This document shows, piece by piece, positions 45,371-57,710 of a stretch of DNA of 62,000 nucleotides. The stretch is from Apostichopus japonicus (Eukaryota > Echinodermata > Holothuroidea > Aspidochirotida > Stichopodidae), in the NCBI RefSeq assembly GCF_037975245.1, contig NC_092567.1:16852376-16914375 (forward strand), read 5' to 3'. The position numbers and the translations under genes are program-made. Each line of letters starts with the position of its first letter. Positions within the stretch are counted from its first letter, which is position 1. Under the pieces are notes generated by a model. That model was not told the DNA's origin, did no database searches, and saw only the letters and a list, made by a program, of their open reading frames with translations.

Positions 45371-46560
45371 GTATGGAGTAATGGTTGTCTGTTATAGAAT
45401 GAGAAGGTACAACATCTTGTTCAATATTTATATCCATTTGGTTTGCAAGACACATTTTTTAATCTATTTACGTTACTGTAAACGAAAGATATTTATATAA
45501 AAGAGTGACAGAGGGTCGCCAAAATCGAATGGGAGTTAGTGTATATTACACACGATAGTTAACATTATTTGATAGGAAAGCATTAAGGGTGGGGACGAGG
45601 GGTGGACAAAGGTTGGATGGGTTCACTTTACTTTGAAATCAACTTGCAACTTATGTTTAACAATAATCAGTGCCATGCAACTATTGTGCCATCTGGGAAT
45701 CGAAATTAACGTGCTGCTTTCCATTTGGGGTGAGATCAAAGTAACATTTCGAAACAAGTGTAGGTAAGAACCCTTCTTGTTCACAGCATGTATCACATGC
45801 ATTACTATATGCATTAACCAATGTGTACATCGTGGCACCGAAAGGTGTTTAGCTATATATTAATATTTTTATTGTATAGAAAGATATAAAAAAAAAGTTG
45901 AACATTAATAGGTCTTGACTCTTTATATAAAGGGAATTTTAACTTTAAAATATTTGTATTTTATTCAAGAAAAACGATTTTATTTATAACTGAAATCATA
46001 TCATTCATTTACATTGTTAACACGTATTATTACTATATATAGATACGGTGTAGTCTCCTCTTTCTCGGCGGTTCGATCAAATGGACACGATATAATTGGT
46101 AGTTGAGCGGAAATTGCAAAGGGCAAGTTAGGATGGGACTTGGTGTATTCAACATACCTCACCCAATACATGTTAGTATTATTTGGACCAAAAAAGATAG
46201 CATATCATGTAGTGCTGCACATTGGTAACGACATATTAGGCGATTAGAAACCAGGAATATATTACGCATTGTTGACACAATGCAACGTCCTACCCCAAAA
46301 TGCTTCTCTGTTTAATCCATGAATACCATGTTACCAAAGGTTATCACTATACAACGTCCTATAATCCAGGAATACCATGTTACCAAAGGTTACCACTATG
46401 CAACGTTTAGCTGACGTCATAGACGTCATAGGTTGACGTTTTGCAAAGTACTACCCAAAACTAGTTCGCTGTTTGAGGTAGGAATATCATATGTAAAAGG
46501 AGGGCGCTATGCAACGTTTTATTTCAAAATGCTTACCATGGCTGCTTTAACTTTAACCAT
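45368..46560. other. Non-coding, with a short tandem duplication
   Basis: GGAATACCATGTTACCAAAGGTTA.CACTAT.CAACGT occurs near 46319 and 46367 and in a worn form near 46485. No gene recognised. Confidence 0.5.
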
Positions 46561-46844
46561 CAGTGGCGTACCTATAGAATAGTTGGCATCCGGGCGAATT
46601 CTTCCTTTGTCACCCCGTGCAGGTGATTTTGACCTGAGGGGAGGTGGTACGAGAGGTAGTGACCCCCTCTGAGCATATTTTGTTTTATGTAAGGTGGCTT
46701 AGATGCAAAATAGTGCAAAATCTTTGGCAAATTTTTGAACTTATTATATGTTAGGGAATTGTCATTTTCGGTTGGGGGCTGTGGTATGACCTCTCAACTG
46801 GTACCCGGGCGGACCGTTCCCCCTTTCCGCTTAGTTCGCCACTG
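46561..46844. mobile_element. hAT-like MITE, 284 bp
   Basis: Ends CAGTGGCG and CGCCACTG form a perfect 8-bp TIR. The flanking octamers TTAACCAT (46553-46560) and TTAACCAA (46845-46852) match at seven of eight positions. Subterminal GGGCGAA.TCTTCC and GGGCGGACCG blocks are weakly complementary. No coding capacity. Confidence 0.75.
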
Positions 46845-46852
46845 TTAACCAA

Positions 46853-47623
46853 GAATGCCTAGCGGAATCCAAAATGTCTCAACCTTAAAGGCACTAACAC
46901 CAAAGCCTTACCCCCCTCCCTTCCCCCACAGCAACAAAAACTTACCCAACACCCTATAGCGAAGTAAACATGACCCTCTACAAAAGTACAAACGGTCAGC
47001 AACCCCCCTCCCCTCCCGGAAGCCCTGCAGCAACCCCCGAAGCCCTGCAACACCCCCTCCCCCTCCCTCCAGCCCGAACACCAATGGCCAGAGAAAACAA
47101 GTCTCGACAAGCGGTGCAATATATCGTACCTGAAAATGCTTGGCTGATTGAACCAGGAATTTAACGAAAGGTCGACATTGGTATGCATGTAAAAGCCAAC
47201 CCTCAAATCGAAAGATTACTAATGAATAAATTAAACCATAGACAAGTTCTTGTGAGTTTGGGTTTAAGCCAAATACTCACTATTCATACGTAATCTTTTG
47301 ATCCTTTAAAGTCACTCTGCGAATTCCACAGACGAGACGTGAGGGACTTGACCTTTTTATCAAGGGAATATGACAAAAGACTCAGGGATTTGCTCTTCGT
47401 AGGATTAGCGAAGCTTAGCACAAGCCATGGCTTCAGATGAGGGTGAATTGCATGGATTGCAATTTAGCATTGTGTCTTTACATATCCTAGGCTTGATAGC
47501 TTCGCACTGTGCTACAAGAGTGTTGGCTTTCGTGGAGTGTGGACGTGTCTCGCTCTCCACTTGCCTACAGTCTTCACTAACGTGCTGCAGCACAAATATA
47601 CTTTGCTGTATTACGTGGTGTTT
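46853..47623. other. Non-coding, C-rich stretch
   Basis: A CCCCTCCC-rich region (46910-47075) keeps several frames open by composition alone. No gene supported. Confidence 0.4.
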
Positions 47624-47710
47624 GCTGATAGTTTGGTTACTGTGCAAGAAGGATTTGGTTTTTAGTGCCTTTTAGGCCGTGAAGTTTGGATTCCGCTAAG
47701 CGAATCGCAA
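47624..47710 (+). repeat. Solo LINE 3' tail copy 1
   Basis: Begins GCTGATAGTTTGGTTACTGT and ends in GGATTCCGCTAAGCGAATCGCAA. It is the same tail as at 51328-51421, with a hairpin-like end. It immediately precedes the longer LINE copy in the same orientation. Confidence 0.75.
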
Positions 47711-49797
47711 ACAAAGCACACTTTTCTGTGTTACAGTTTATTAGGGTGTCCCGTCAGGCTGGTAGAATAGTTTTACTGCGGTTTACTGCCAGGTGTTACT
47801 GGTTCACTGCCTGGTTGTTCATCGGTGAACAAAATGTTACACCGGTACAGGTTTTTTACCTTGTTCAAAAGTAAAGGAGATGCGGTACCGGGGGACAATG
47901 ATGCCCTTTAAGCTATCCAGACCCGCAAAACGTATGATTTAGGTTTCGTGAGTTACGCGGCACGTGAGAAGTATGTCACGTCGTTCATTAGTACGGAGGG
48001 TTTGAATGTATGTCTCTCCGTTTGGGTAACCTTTTTACATATTGAACTCGAGGTTAGACAGGAGCTTGATGTTACTGTCTCAGTTCGATTCAGAACTGCA
48101 AAGGCAGCGACTTATGCTCCTACGCCTACGCTTCTGTTGTGCTTAACGGAAATTATCAGTTCCTGGTGGAATTAAGACAGAAAGTACCGTTCTTTATGTT
48201 TATTGGCGGTTCAAACCACCCATGTACGGTTTCCAATTTCCGGAGGGGCCCAGAGAGGTTGAGAGCATGGAGGTTCAGTTGCCCCTTTTGGAGCCGTTTC
48301 AACATGCGGGTGGTTCAGTGCCCGTGCACCTCACTGTGCCATCTGCTGTTACTCTACCCCAGTACATACCTCAGTTATTGGTTTAACCAACCTCGTTAGA
48401 TGATTCCAGCTTTCTGTCGGACAGTGAATCATTCTCTTTGGAATCGGTGTCGATGCTCCAAGGAGACCTTCAAGAATGACCTGGTTCAATCTGGTCAAGG
48501 AGTCTACTTTTGAAAACGTCGTCTTCAAGTTATCAGTGAATAGAACCCCCCATTAAACGGTCAGAGTCTCCGTCATTGTCAAATGTGATGGTCCTCCGGC
48601 CATGGCCCAGTATTTGTCTAAAGTCGTCCTGAATGTGAACGTCATGTGAGATTCACAAAAGCGTGGTTGCATTATTCAATACTGTTAGTCTATTGTTTCG
48701 ATGTCGTATACCTTCAGGAAGTACATATTACTGAAGAAGATTCAGCTTTTTGTATGAGTGGGGCGGTGTCCTCCATGCTTCTTCTGGTACAGTTTAATCC
48801 TGTGGTATGGTCGTGCTGATATCACCATGTCTAAGTGGACGTGTCATCAGGGTTGAGACTGATCATTAAGGTTTTCTTGGTATGCGGACTGTTAAAGTAC
48901 CAGCGTGGAAACGTTAATTATGTAACGTGTATGCACCTTCTGCAAGGAATGACATTTTGAGACTCTGCTATCCTTTGTACCGTGGCAGGATAATTTTAAT
49001 TTAATTATGTTGAAGATACTAGTTTTGATAGGCTTAGCTTCAGGCTCGTAATTTTCAAGTTCCCATACCGAATATATTCAACCCTCTGGGACATCAATTC
49101 ACAGAGGCAAGAGCAAATGGTCCTGATGCCTCTCGGGTAAACCGAATATACGCCACTAGAGCTTTTTCGTTTCTTAATTGTGATATTTTGAGTTTTCCGG
49201 TCACACGCTATGCAGTGGAGTACTGTGTTGCCCGAGCTCGTCGTTCGAGACTTTTCGAACCTCTGCTCAAGCGTCAAACGTGGGTTTCCCTACGCGGATG
49301 ACGCTTTACCGAAATATGTCAATAAAAAGTGCCACTGCTTCCGTATTATAGCGCGTGTGGGGACTTAGGAACCACCAAGACTTAGTTTTTATCAAACATC
49401 ACAAAGGTCGTCCCTTGACAGACGTTTTCTTCGGCTGTTCGTAATACTAGTGGGAATAAAGTCACTGGTCCGGTAGTCACTGTCTACAGATTTTTTCTAT
49501 TCAACCTTTTTCCTTGGGATAATGTCGACTTGAGTGCCTAGTATAACTGGATCTGTTCCCGTGGATTTCAGTGACAAATTGGGTGATAACTGTACGACAA
49601 ACGAACTTTGGAGGGCGTTGACAAAGATAGAAAGTATTAAATATCTCGGATCAGATGGACTACCGAGGGGTTTAACCGGTCGATCATTGGTCGAGACATT
49701 AGCGCCTTTGAAAAGCGGGCATTCTCTGACAGCCAAAGGCTGGGCATGATCACTTTTGCCCAAGTATGGAGATCCCTTCAAAACGTGTAACAAACAC

Positions 49798-50335
49798 AGT
49801 GTAACAAACACCCGGCTGTGACAGCTTAGAGAGTACTGCTCATGTTTTCTGGCATTGATCCTTTGTTTTAAGCTTGTGGGAGTGGTTTCAGACCTGGACC
49901 GACCGTGTAACGGGAGACCGGTCATGGTCGGTAGGACATGGCTTTGTTTTATACGGGGTAGATCCTCCAGTTCGTTCTGTTGCTGTGTTGCACCGTATTA
50001 TTTGTGTTTGTGCTATTTTGAAGGGAAAAAAACTTATTTGGAGGAATAGATGTGATCTAGTTTTGAGGGGAGGTTGAAGGCGATTTTCGCCGTCTATCTG
50101 GGCCGCCTTTTTTGGACGCTGGTTTGCTGGGGAGGGGTGCTTTGTTTCGCTGCGTGCTGGTCGTCCTTTTTTTTAATGTTTGAGTGGGTGGTTGGGGTTT
50201 GTCTCTGCAGGTCGGTGGGCTTATTTACTTTTTTGGCTCGCTTGACTTGAGTTTTGTTTTTCAGAATGGGATGGTTGGGTAGTGCCGTTTGGCCGTGACG
50301 TTTTGGATCACACAGGGCGAGTCACGTAAAAAGCG
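49798..50335 (+). mobile_element. 5'-truncated relative inserted into the LINE reverse transcriptase
   Basis: The host RT reading breaks after CAAACAC (49791-49797) and resumes after CAAACAC at 50336-50342, a likely short target duplication. The insert starts with the zinc-finger-like end of a LINE ORF2 (PGCDSLESTAHVFWH, then LWEWFQTWTDRV) and continues through a 3' untranslated part to the family tail ending GTCACGTAAAAAG near 50332. It must be younger than the copy it interrupts. Confidence 0.75.
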
Positions 50336-51327
50336 CAAACACCCTATAACTTTATTGAATGTGGATTACAAATTTTTGGCTAAAGTTTTGTGCAATCGTT
50401 TGGCACTCGCAATGCCACATCTTGAAAGTGACCTCCGGCGTTGTGCCGTAGGTGTACATTGTTTTCAGCAACATTTGTAGTTGATGCGTGACTTGACTGA
50501 GAAGGCCTTTGATGATCGCGAATTTCTAATGAAAGTTTTAGAACAAAATTGGACTCCCATCCAAGCTTTCGTACTTGGATTTCGGTTTTATCCGTTCTGT
50601 AATTGTCAACGGATATTACTCCGAGACGTATTCTGTGGAGAGTGGGTCCGTCAGGGTTGCCCATTATCTCCTCTGCTAAATGTTTTCTTTCGTGAAACAA
50701 TATCAAATATGTTTAATGGTGATGTGCGTTTCGTTCCTTTCATTTTACCGGGTGGTAAGAGATTTAATTGCGTTCAGTACGCAGACGATATGAAATGTGT
50801 AGTTACAAGTCTTCACTCTATCAAGGTCCTGTCTGAGAACCTGATGGTGTTTCAGAAAGCTAACGGGCGAAGTTGAATTCGCCTCCGTCTTGGTGGCTGG
50901 AGGTTGAAGACTCTGTATTCCAGTGCGTCCAGGTCGGATCATAAATCAATGGTATATGATTCGGCTGTGGCGCACCTGGTAATGTCAAGTGGAAAGAGAA
51001 GGCAACTTGTTTGAGCGCAGACTTGAAAGCTTCCCAAGCGCTGGTTGTCACTTCTTAGGGAGGTCATTGGTCATAGACAGTTTCGTGACACCTGTTCTGT
51101 GGTACCCGGGCACGGTTTTTGCCATCCTCCGCAATGTATTGCCCAGACTTGAGAGGCTATTGTTTACTTCCATTTGGTCTGGTAAATCGGTGAAAAGGGT
51201 GACTTTATATCAGAATCTCGGCAAAGGGTGGTTGGTTGCAGTTCATTTGCCTAACAAATTTCGTTTCTTGTCACTGAGGTATCTGTTCGTAACATTACAT
51301 GGTGTGTGTGTGTGGTAATTGTTGGCT

Positions 51328-51421
51328 GCTGATAGTTTGGTTACTGTGCGGATAGGCTTTGGTATTTAGTGCCTTTTTAAGGCCGTGACGTTTTGGATTC
51401 CGCTTAGCGGATCACGTAAAA
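51328..51421 (+). repeat. LINE 3' tail copy 3 (end of the main copy)
   Basis: GCTGATAGTTTGGTTACTGT, TTTAGTGCC, GGCCGTGACG, then GGATTCCGCTTAGCGGATCA ending in CGTAAAA. TCCGC-TTA-GCGGA can form a terminal hairpin. Confidence 0.8.
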
Positions 51422-52800
51422 TACATCCAGTAATATATGTCTTCATTGGCCAGGGTGAATAATCTATTTCGTATTGAAAATTTACAGTCGAAGAGTATTT
51501 TAGCCCCAAACATGTGTAAAAGCATGATATCATTGGTCAAGGCAAATACTTTGCATATCATTTCCTGTAAATAACACTAGTCATAATTCTTTTTCTGTAT
51601 ATAATCTGGTAATCATTAATGAGCGTTTGGATCTCAGGCAGTATGACATACGTAATCATCGGCCAACGTGCAGCGTACAGTATTATCCATATTCTTCTTT
51701 ATTCTGCATATCGATCTCTTGGGGGGAGGGGGGGGGGAGCTAAACTTTAAAGTTAATAACGGTCGGCTATCGTACCTTAGTTTGTTTGTACACTCGATTC
51801 TGCGTCATCTCTATCTATGAAACTTGCATTAACCATTTCAGGATACTTATTTCAGCGTGTTTTAATGCCTTACTATCGTAAACATATTATTCATAACTAT
51901 ATTAAATATCGGTCAGGATAATTAGTGTTGAGTGTTTCCCTAACTTGCAGCCGTGTTCATAGTTATATTATCAATAACTATTTATTATAAAACATTGATC
52001 GGGGTACTTTAATCTGCTTCCTTTTACTGCCTTTAATGCGTGTATATATTATTTATTAATTTATAACTTATTGTGCTTTTATATCATCCATTATTTGACT
52101 AGGCTACTTAAATATTGGCCTCTATTGTAAACAATATACACTTGGGATTTTATTTCGTATCTGTTTCGTGTTACTATTTGAGGCGTATATACTGGTTGAC
52201 ATGCGGTTATGTATTCACTCTGCCTGATATATGTATTTAATATACATATTAATCATTGACTAAGATCACTTATTCTTGACGGGGAACCAATATTGAGATT
52301 GACATGGTATAATGAAGTGTTTCGTTTGTGTCGATTTATAAAGTAATGACGAACCAGAGTTTGTAATTCCATTAGCATTTCTTGCGAGGTTTGTAATTTC
52401 GTTTATCGTTATAATTATCAAAATTTCAATTTCTCTTATTGTCTGCTTCTCTCCTTCAGTGTCATTAGCAAGTCTTGTCACACTGTTATCAAAGATAGCG
52501 ACTGGTTGGTTGTTTCTCTAATTAACATTATCTTACTAGTACTACACGATAACGGTTATGAGAATTACAGTTGCGTTGTAAGCGCAATGTGATACTGTAG
52601 CCATAATCTCTACTGCTCTGTCGTTGATGATTTTAGTGTTCTAATGGTTGTATTATGTATAGTGATATTATGATTGCATTTATGTTGTTGCTGTTGAGGA
52701 GTGCTGAAGGAGACCGCTGATTCAAAGACTATCATGACTATATGATAAAGATCATGGTGGGACTTTCGTGTAACGTGGACATCTGTTGGATGTTAACTAA
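51422..52800. other. Non-coding stretch, nothing recognised
   Basis: Only a G-rich run at 51721-51738 stands out. Confidence 0.5.
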
Positions 52801-52834
52801 TGTGCTTGAATTATAGTTTGCAAAGCATCGTGAT

Positions 52835-53275
52835 GTTGGTGAAGTTATCTAATACACATATCATGAAGTTGGTGACAGTAATCTAATGTATTTATCATGA
52901 ATTTGGTGAATGTAGTATAATATGTTTATCATGAAGCTGGTGACTGCAGTCTGATTACATTTATCATGAAGATGGTTACAGCAGTATAATGACATATATC
53001 ATGAAGTTGGTTACAGCAGTCTAGTTCCATTTATCATGAATGTGGTTACAGCAGTATAATTGCAGTTATCATGAAGGTGGTTACGACAGTATGTCACATA
53101 TCATGAAGTTGGTTACAGCAGTCTAATTACAAATATCATGAAGTTGGTTACATCAGTCTATTTATATTGATCATGAAGTTATTAAAGCAGTCTAATTACG
53201 TTTATCATGAAGTTGGGTACGGTAGTCAAATATGTTTATCATGAAGTTGGTTACAGCAGTCTAATAATTTATCAG
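52835..53275. repeat. Minisatellite, about 33- to 36-bp unit, roughly 12 copies
   Basis: The unit is close to TATCATGAAGTTGGTTACAG followed by CAGTCTAATTACAT. Copies vary in the last third. All are in one orientation. Confidence 0.9.
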
Positions 53276-53605
53276 AAATTGTTGACGGTTGTGTAAGACA
53301 CAATCCTTACAACTAGCGCAATAGGTTCTACATTTGTCCATCCTCGGGTGTGTCCTTTTTACGCATAATGAAAGTACTTTAGATATTGTTGTACTATCAC
53401 TTCATTATTAAAGTGGTTTATGACGTCAACATTATTAATTTCAATACTAAGTATTGTTTTTGGTGTAATGCTGGACGTGTAGGAGTTGTAATCGCGTTGA
53501 AGCATTATGCCTTCTTGTAATTTGTGACAGAGACAAATAATGAAATATGGTTCAATGACCAGGAACATGTAAGAAATATTAAAGTTGACCTTTAACCTTC
53601 ACGAT

Positions 53606-53760
53606 CCAGGAACATAGACGCATTGAAGTACATACGTTTAGCCTCACGGATCAGGTACAAATAAGAAGCGTTAAGGTTGACCTTTAGCCTAACTATCCAG
53701 GAATTTAGACGCATCGAAGTACAACATTTAGCCACACGGATCAGGTATATGTAAAGACGC
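53606..53760. repeat. Two-copy tandem duplication, 91-bp unit
   Basis: CCAGGAA..TAGACGCAT.GAAGTA begins at 53606 and 53697. ACGGATCAGGTA recurs within each copy. Confidence 0.85.
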
Positions 53761-55167
53761 ATTCAATTAACTTCATGTAAAAGGCAACAAAGTAAACGAC
53801 TCAAGGATCCTTTAATATTCATTCAATTACATTTTTATTCTCAAGAGTGAGAGACATCATATATGCATTGAATTAAACATTTAGAAGCAATAAATTAAAT
53901 CCTAAACCGGAATTCAATAATGTAACTGTTTTGTACCTACAAAATAAATGGCGTACCTTCCACTGTGTCGTAACGTTGTTTATCTTATTTCTTGGCAGCT
54001 ATTTCATAAGAAATATAGATTAAATACAAGAACGTCTGATGAAGAATATGGCTGATAATAAAAATAAACATGAGTACGAAACTCGTAAAGGTTTGTCATC
54101 GTTACAAACTTGATGAGTTCGATGTTCCCTTAAATGTTCCATACAATATCACTAATTGTTTACAACTAGAGATGACTAATTTCATGATGACGTTGGGAAT
54201 AAACACATATGAGGCATTGGCCATGCTCTTGTCACGTCTTGTGTATAGTATGTTAGACACATGTAACATAAAAATACTGTAGTAGTAAGATGCTTGCATA
54301 TATCGGTGAACATAATGAAAAGATGGACACAGTGAGACATGACTGCTATGACATTGTAATGTTTATTAAGCTACAGTAATTCTGTCAGAACGGTTTCCTA
54401 CAACATCCAACCAACATATAACAACAATGATGGCTCCAATATCAGCTGTTCTTGTCAATCCTGTTATGCATGTCAAATTATAGTTGCTTTTGACTGGCTA
54501 GTATGTGTGTTAACAAAGGTGTCTGGGCACGTTAATCATCAATAAGCGACGGTTGATGCCATGCATGGTAACTTCTTGGTAACGTCATCGATGGAATTAC
54601 ATTAACACACAAACCACCATAGACTAAGACACCATTGATAATGCCTAAACGTTTATACAGTCAATCAAAGTGTTTGATTATGTACCGGGTAACATAGTCT
54701 ATAGTTCAGTAACCAAACACAATACTAAGGACTAGTGTAGCTGCTTCATGAAGCCATTTCGTTTGCAAAGTATACTTTTATTTTACCATGCATGAATGTT
54801 ATGTTATGGTTTGATTGATGTCACGATGTCCCAACCTATTACGAAGACAGATGGGAAAAAGCAGGGACTTTATGAAATATGTGTGACGTGGGAATTACCA
54901 GAGCCGTATATCTGATATTAATAAAGACGGAAAGAGTTATTATTTTACATTTTACTCCAGACAACTTAGATCGAGTAACTGTAGACAGTAACTTTACCGA
55001 CAGACCGATGAATAATGAACTGATATAGAATAACTACGAATATCAACCGAATAAGTGTCTAACGTTGTTTACATAATAAAGAGACTTGAATACAACGTAA
55101 CATTAACTACGAATATAATGACTTAATGGAAAGAACAAAAAGGCCAATATATCCATTCAACTTTGGC

Positions 55168-55170
<3 letters not shown>
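53761..55170. other. Non-coding stretch, nothing recognised
   Basis: A frame of about 70 codons at 54070 has no recognisable motif and is mirrored by an equally long frame on the other strand, so I do not call it. Confidence 0.5.

Positions 55171-55243
<73 letters not shown>
55170..55243. repeat. (TA)n microsatellite
   Basis: About 36 uninterrupted TA units, likely polymorphic in length. Confidence 0.97.
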
Positions 55244-55246
<3 letters not shown>

Positions 55247-56521
55247 TACTAATGCATATCCAAGGCCTATCTAATCTATTGCCATGCTAATAAAAGAGAA
55301 ACAAAAGAAAAGCACTTTCACAGTGCCGTTTGAAAATATTTTTCAAAACAAATAAATGACGAGTGTTGTGTTGATCAGGGTCTGCAAAGTGAAATTTTAA
55401 CCGAACAAAAGGAAAGGGGAGAGACATTGACCTGTGTAAAGTGGCAATGGAAACCGAGATGGGACTTGTAATGACAAATTATTGATAGATTAACAAAAGC
55501 TTATTTTCAAGTACGATGAAGTATCATTATTTAATACTTTGATGATTTATTGCACCAATTAACACATAACGGTTCCATGTAGCGCAAAGCCAACATAATA
55601 TCCGTGCAAGTGTTTTGAACTGCTGTTTGTGTGTTTCTCAGCGAAAATCACGTATCCCAGTAAGTAGACAGAGAACTTTATTTACAATCGTTAACATTTA
55701 TTATATACTTGGATTATATATATTGCTTAACATGTATGTTAACTTAGTAAAGTTATCTTCTTAATTATACTTAATTATACTATCGAATAACAACATGAAT
55801 ACGTTTAGCTGTACAGTTATGCAAATCAGATATATGAATACAATCGAATCATGTGTCATCGGGGTCAGTGGTTAGCCACTTTTATGCCATCTAAGACATA
55901 CCTAACTAAATGTAACCAAGGAATTAGTGGATTTTATCACAAGCTACCGTTAAGATGGATCCAAAACTGTCCTTGTGAATTGGAAGTTACCAGGATGGTT
56001 AACTTAAGTTTAATTGTATTCTATTACGTTCTGGATGACTTGGAAATGTGTTATCATGTGCACCCGGAATAAAACCTTGGCTTCATATTGTTTGTCGTAA
56101 GTTTGGTATTTACAGAAGTACATAATATTAAAATGTAACATATCATATGCAACTGAAATGATACAAACGTAGATATACTTGATCAATTCGTCTGGGATTC
56201 GATCATCCAAGATTCGATCATCCAAGATCCATCCAAGATTCGATTCGAAACCCTGAAATGTCTGAGAATGTGAGACTCTAAACCACAGCCTGAGAAAACC
56301 TGTCGCCAAATCAAGTAGCTTTGACGGTTTTCCTACATATAAGTGCTTGAAAAGAAAACGTTACCAAATTACGTGCATTATTTCCTATCTAGCTAAAGCA
56401 TTTGTTTTGAATTCAAACAAAACGATATATTGCTTTATCGATTCCGAAGTTCTATATACGAATATAGATGGTTCGAATTATGCAGGTTGATATTATATGG
56501 TATCATAAGGTTAGCTGGTTG
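55244..56521. other. Non-coding stretch with a small repeat
   Basis: GATTCGATCATCCAA repeats two to three times at 56197-56240. No gene supported. Confidence 0.5.
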
Positions 56522-57160
56522 CAAGGGCGCAGATCCTGGTGGGGACAGCGGGACGCGTCCCTACCAACTTTTTCAGTAGTGGGGACATGATATACCGTGT
56601 ACCCACCAATTTGTCTTGACCAAACGCTGCATTTCAAATTTTCCCCTCGTATTGAACTTTGGCGCAGTTTGATCGAGCATTGTGCAAATGACATGCTATA
56701 CAAGAAAATTATTACTATTGACACTGTTAGGCGTGACTTCTCCGCTGAAGTATTAACACATTCAATCATGTGATACATAACTATAATCTATTCAAGAAAC
56801 TGGTAAATTGTGGTCAGCGAAACGGAACGAGTGCGAACAAAACAATCGTTAACAACTCACAATGTGTTGTTGGCGATTTGAGCTAGCTTCACGTCCTGTG
56901 GTGTTTCCACTTTCAGTTGAATTACCTGACGTTTGCGGCAGTCTATAATTGTTTTCTGGGAGAGGACCCCAGACCCATCGTATACAAAAGTATACTTGGA
57001 TTATTTGTCCCCTGAATTTGTTTTCTGCAGACGCCCATGCATTTCCCCAAACTAAATTTCTAAGCCATGCGATCTAAGTCATGAGGTCGCGCCCCGCCTA
57101 GATAGTATCAGGGGAGAGACACGCGTCCCCACCATTATCCAAGACTGATCTGCGCCCATG
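56522..57160. mobile_element. hAT-like non-autonomous element, 639 bp
   Basis: Ends CAAGGGCGCAGATC and GATCTGCGCCCATG match at 13 of 14 positions. GGTGGGGAC..GGACGCGT near the left is matched by ACGCGTCCCCACC near the right. Flanking octamers GCTGGTTG and ACTTGTTG agree at six of eight, a worn 8-bp duplication. No transposase. Confidence 0.75.
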
Positions 57161-57620
57161 ACTTGTTGTATTATCGGATCTAGCGATAAATGAGAAATGT
57201 TACTTATATAAATGTATAGACCCTATCAAAGACACGTAAAGCTGAATATGATTGAGCACTTCTTTGTACTATAACAACATTACTGTTACTTTCGGAAATT
57301 TCCGACTCTTTTCTAGCAACTTTGACAATTATATCTTGAAACTCGACTCATCCTTCGAAATGACGGATATAATCACAATACTTCTATTATCATTTGGAAT
57401 ATTATGATATTGATATTTCGACATGGTCGAATTATTGTGTATACATCGTATGGCATATTATTTCTTTTCTAGCGCAGAAGCACTGAGACGTACGTAAAGA
57501 CGTGTACCCTACCATCAAATTAACAATTATTTATATCGATTTTAATTAAGAAACATGTCTGGGCGTATTTAGATGCAATATAGTGTGAGGTGTGGTGTGT
57601 GTGTGGGGTAAATGTTTGTT

Positions 57621-57710
57621 GCCGGTAGTTTAGTTACTGTGCGGGTAGGGTTTGGTTCTTACTGCCTTTAGGCCCTGACGTATTGGATTCCGCTGGGCTG
57701 ATCACTTTAA
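57621..57710 (+). repeat. Solo LINE 3' tail copy 4
   Basis: GGTAGTTTAGTTACTGTGCG, then TAGGCCCTGACG and GATTCCGCTGGGCTGATCAC. Clearly related to the tail at 51328 but worn. The preceding GTGTGTGTG also matches the sequence before the main LINE tail. Confidence 0.7.

Larger units (their letters stand above)
47711..51421 (+). pseudogene. Decayed L1/Tx1-type LINE with a nested insertion
   Basis: Remnants appear in order on the + strand, with many stops and frame changes. Endonuclease (about 48780-49290): NVYAPSARNDI, and SRVNRIYATRAFRFLN resembling the SR.DRiY.S end of APE-type nucleases. Reverse transcriptase: YLGSDGLPRG near 49650, SDSQRLGMIT near 49727, then after the nested insert ITLLNVDYKFLAKVLCNRL, TEKAFDDREF, VRQGCPLSPLLNV and VQYADDMK. 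LERLLFTSIWSGK follows near 51147, and the 3' tail ends at 51421. ORF1 might lie at 47900-48600 but is not recognisable. LLNVDYK plus zf-RVT-type tail suits the L1/Tx1 group. The 5' end is not fixed. Confidence 0.8.

Noticed and set aside
46859-47206. 115-codon frame rich in Gly, Trp and Cys
   Set aside because: Created by the C-rich, stop-poor composition at 46910-47075; no motif.
47405-48399. Frames of 62-86 codons before the LINE reverse transcriptase as ORF1
   Set aside because: An ORF1 is expected about here, but no zinc knuckle, RRM or coiled coil can be pointed to, so I did not call it.
49497-49925. 142-codon minus-strand frame
   Set aside because: It is the antisense of the LINE reverse transcriptase remnant, which reads convincingly on the + strand.
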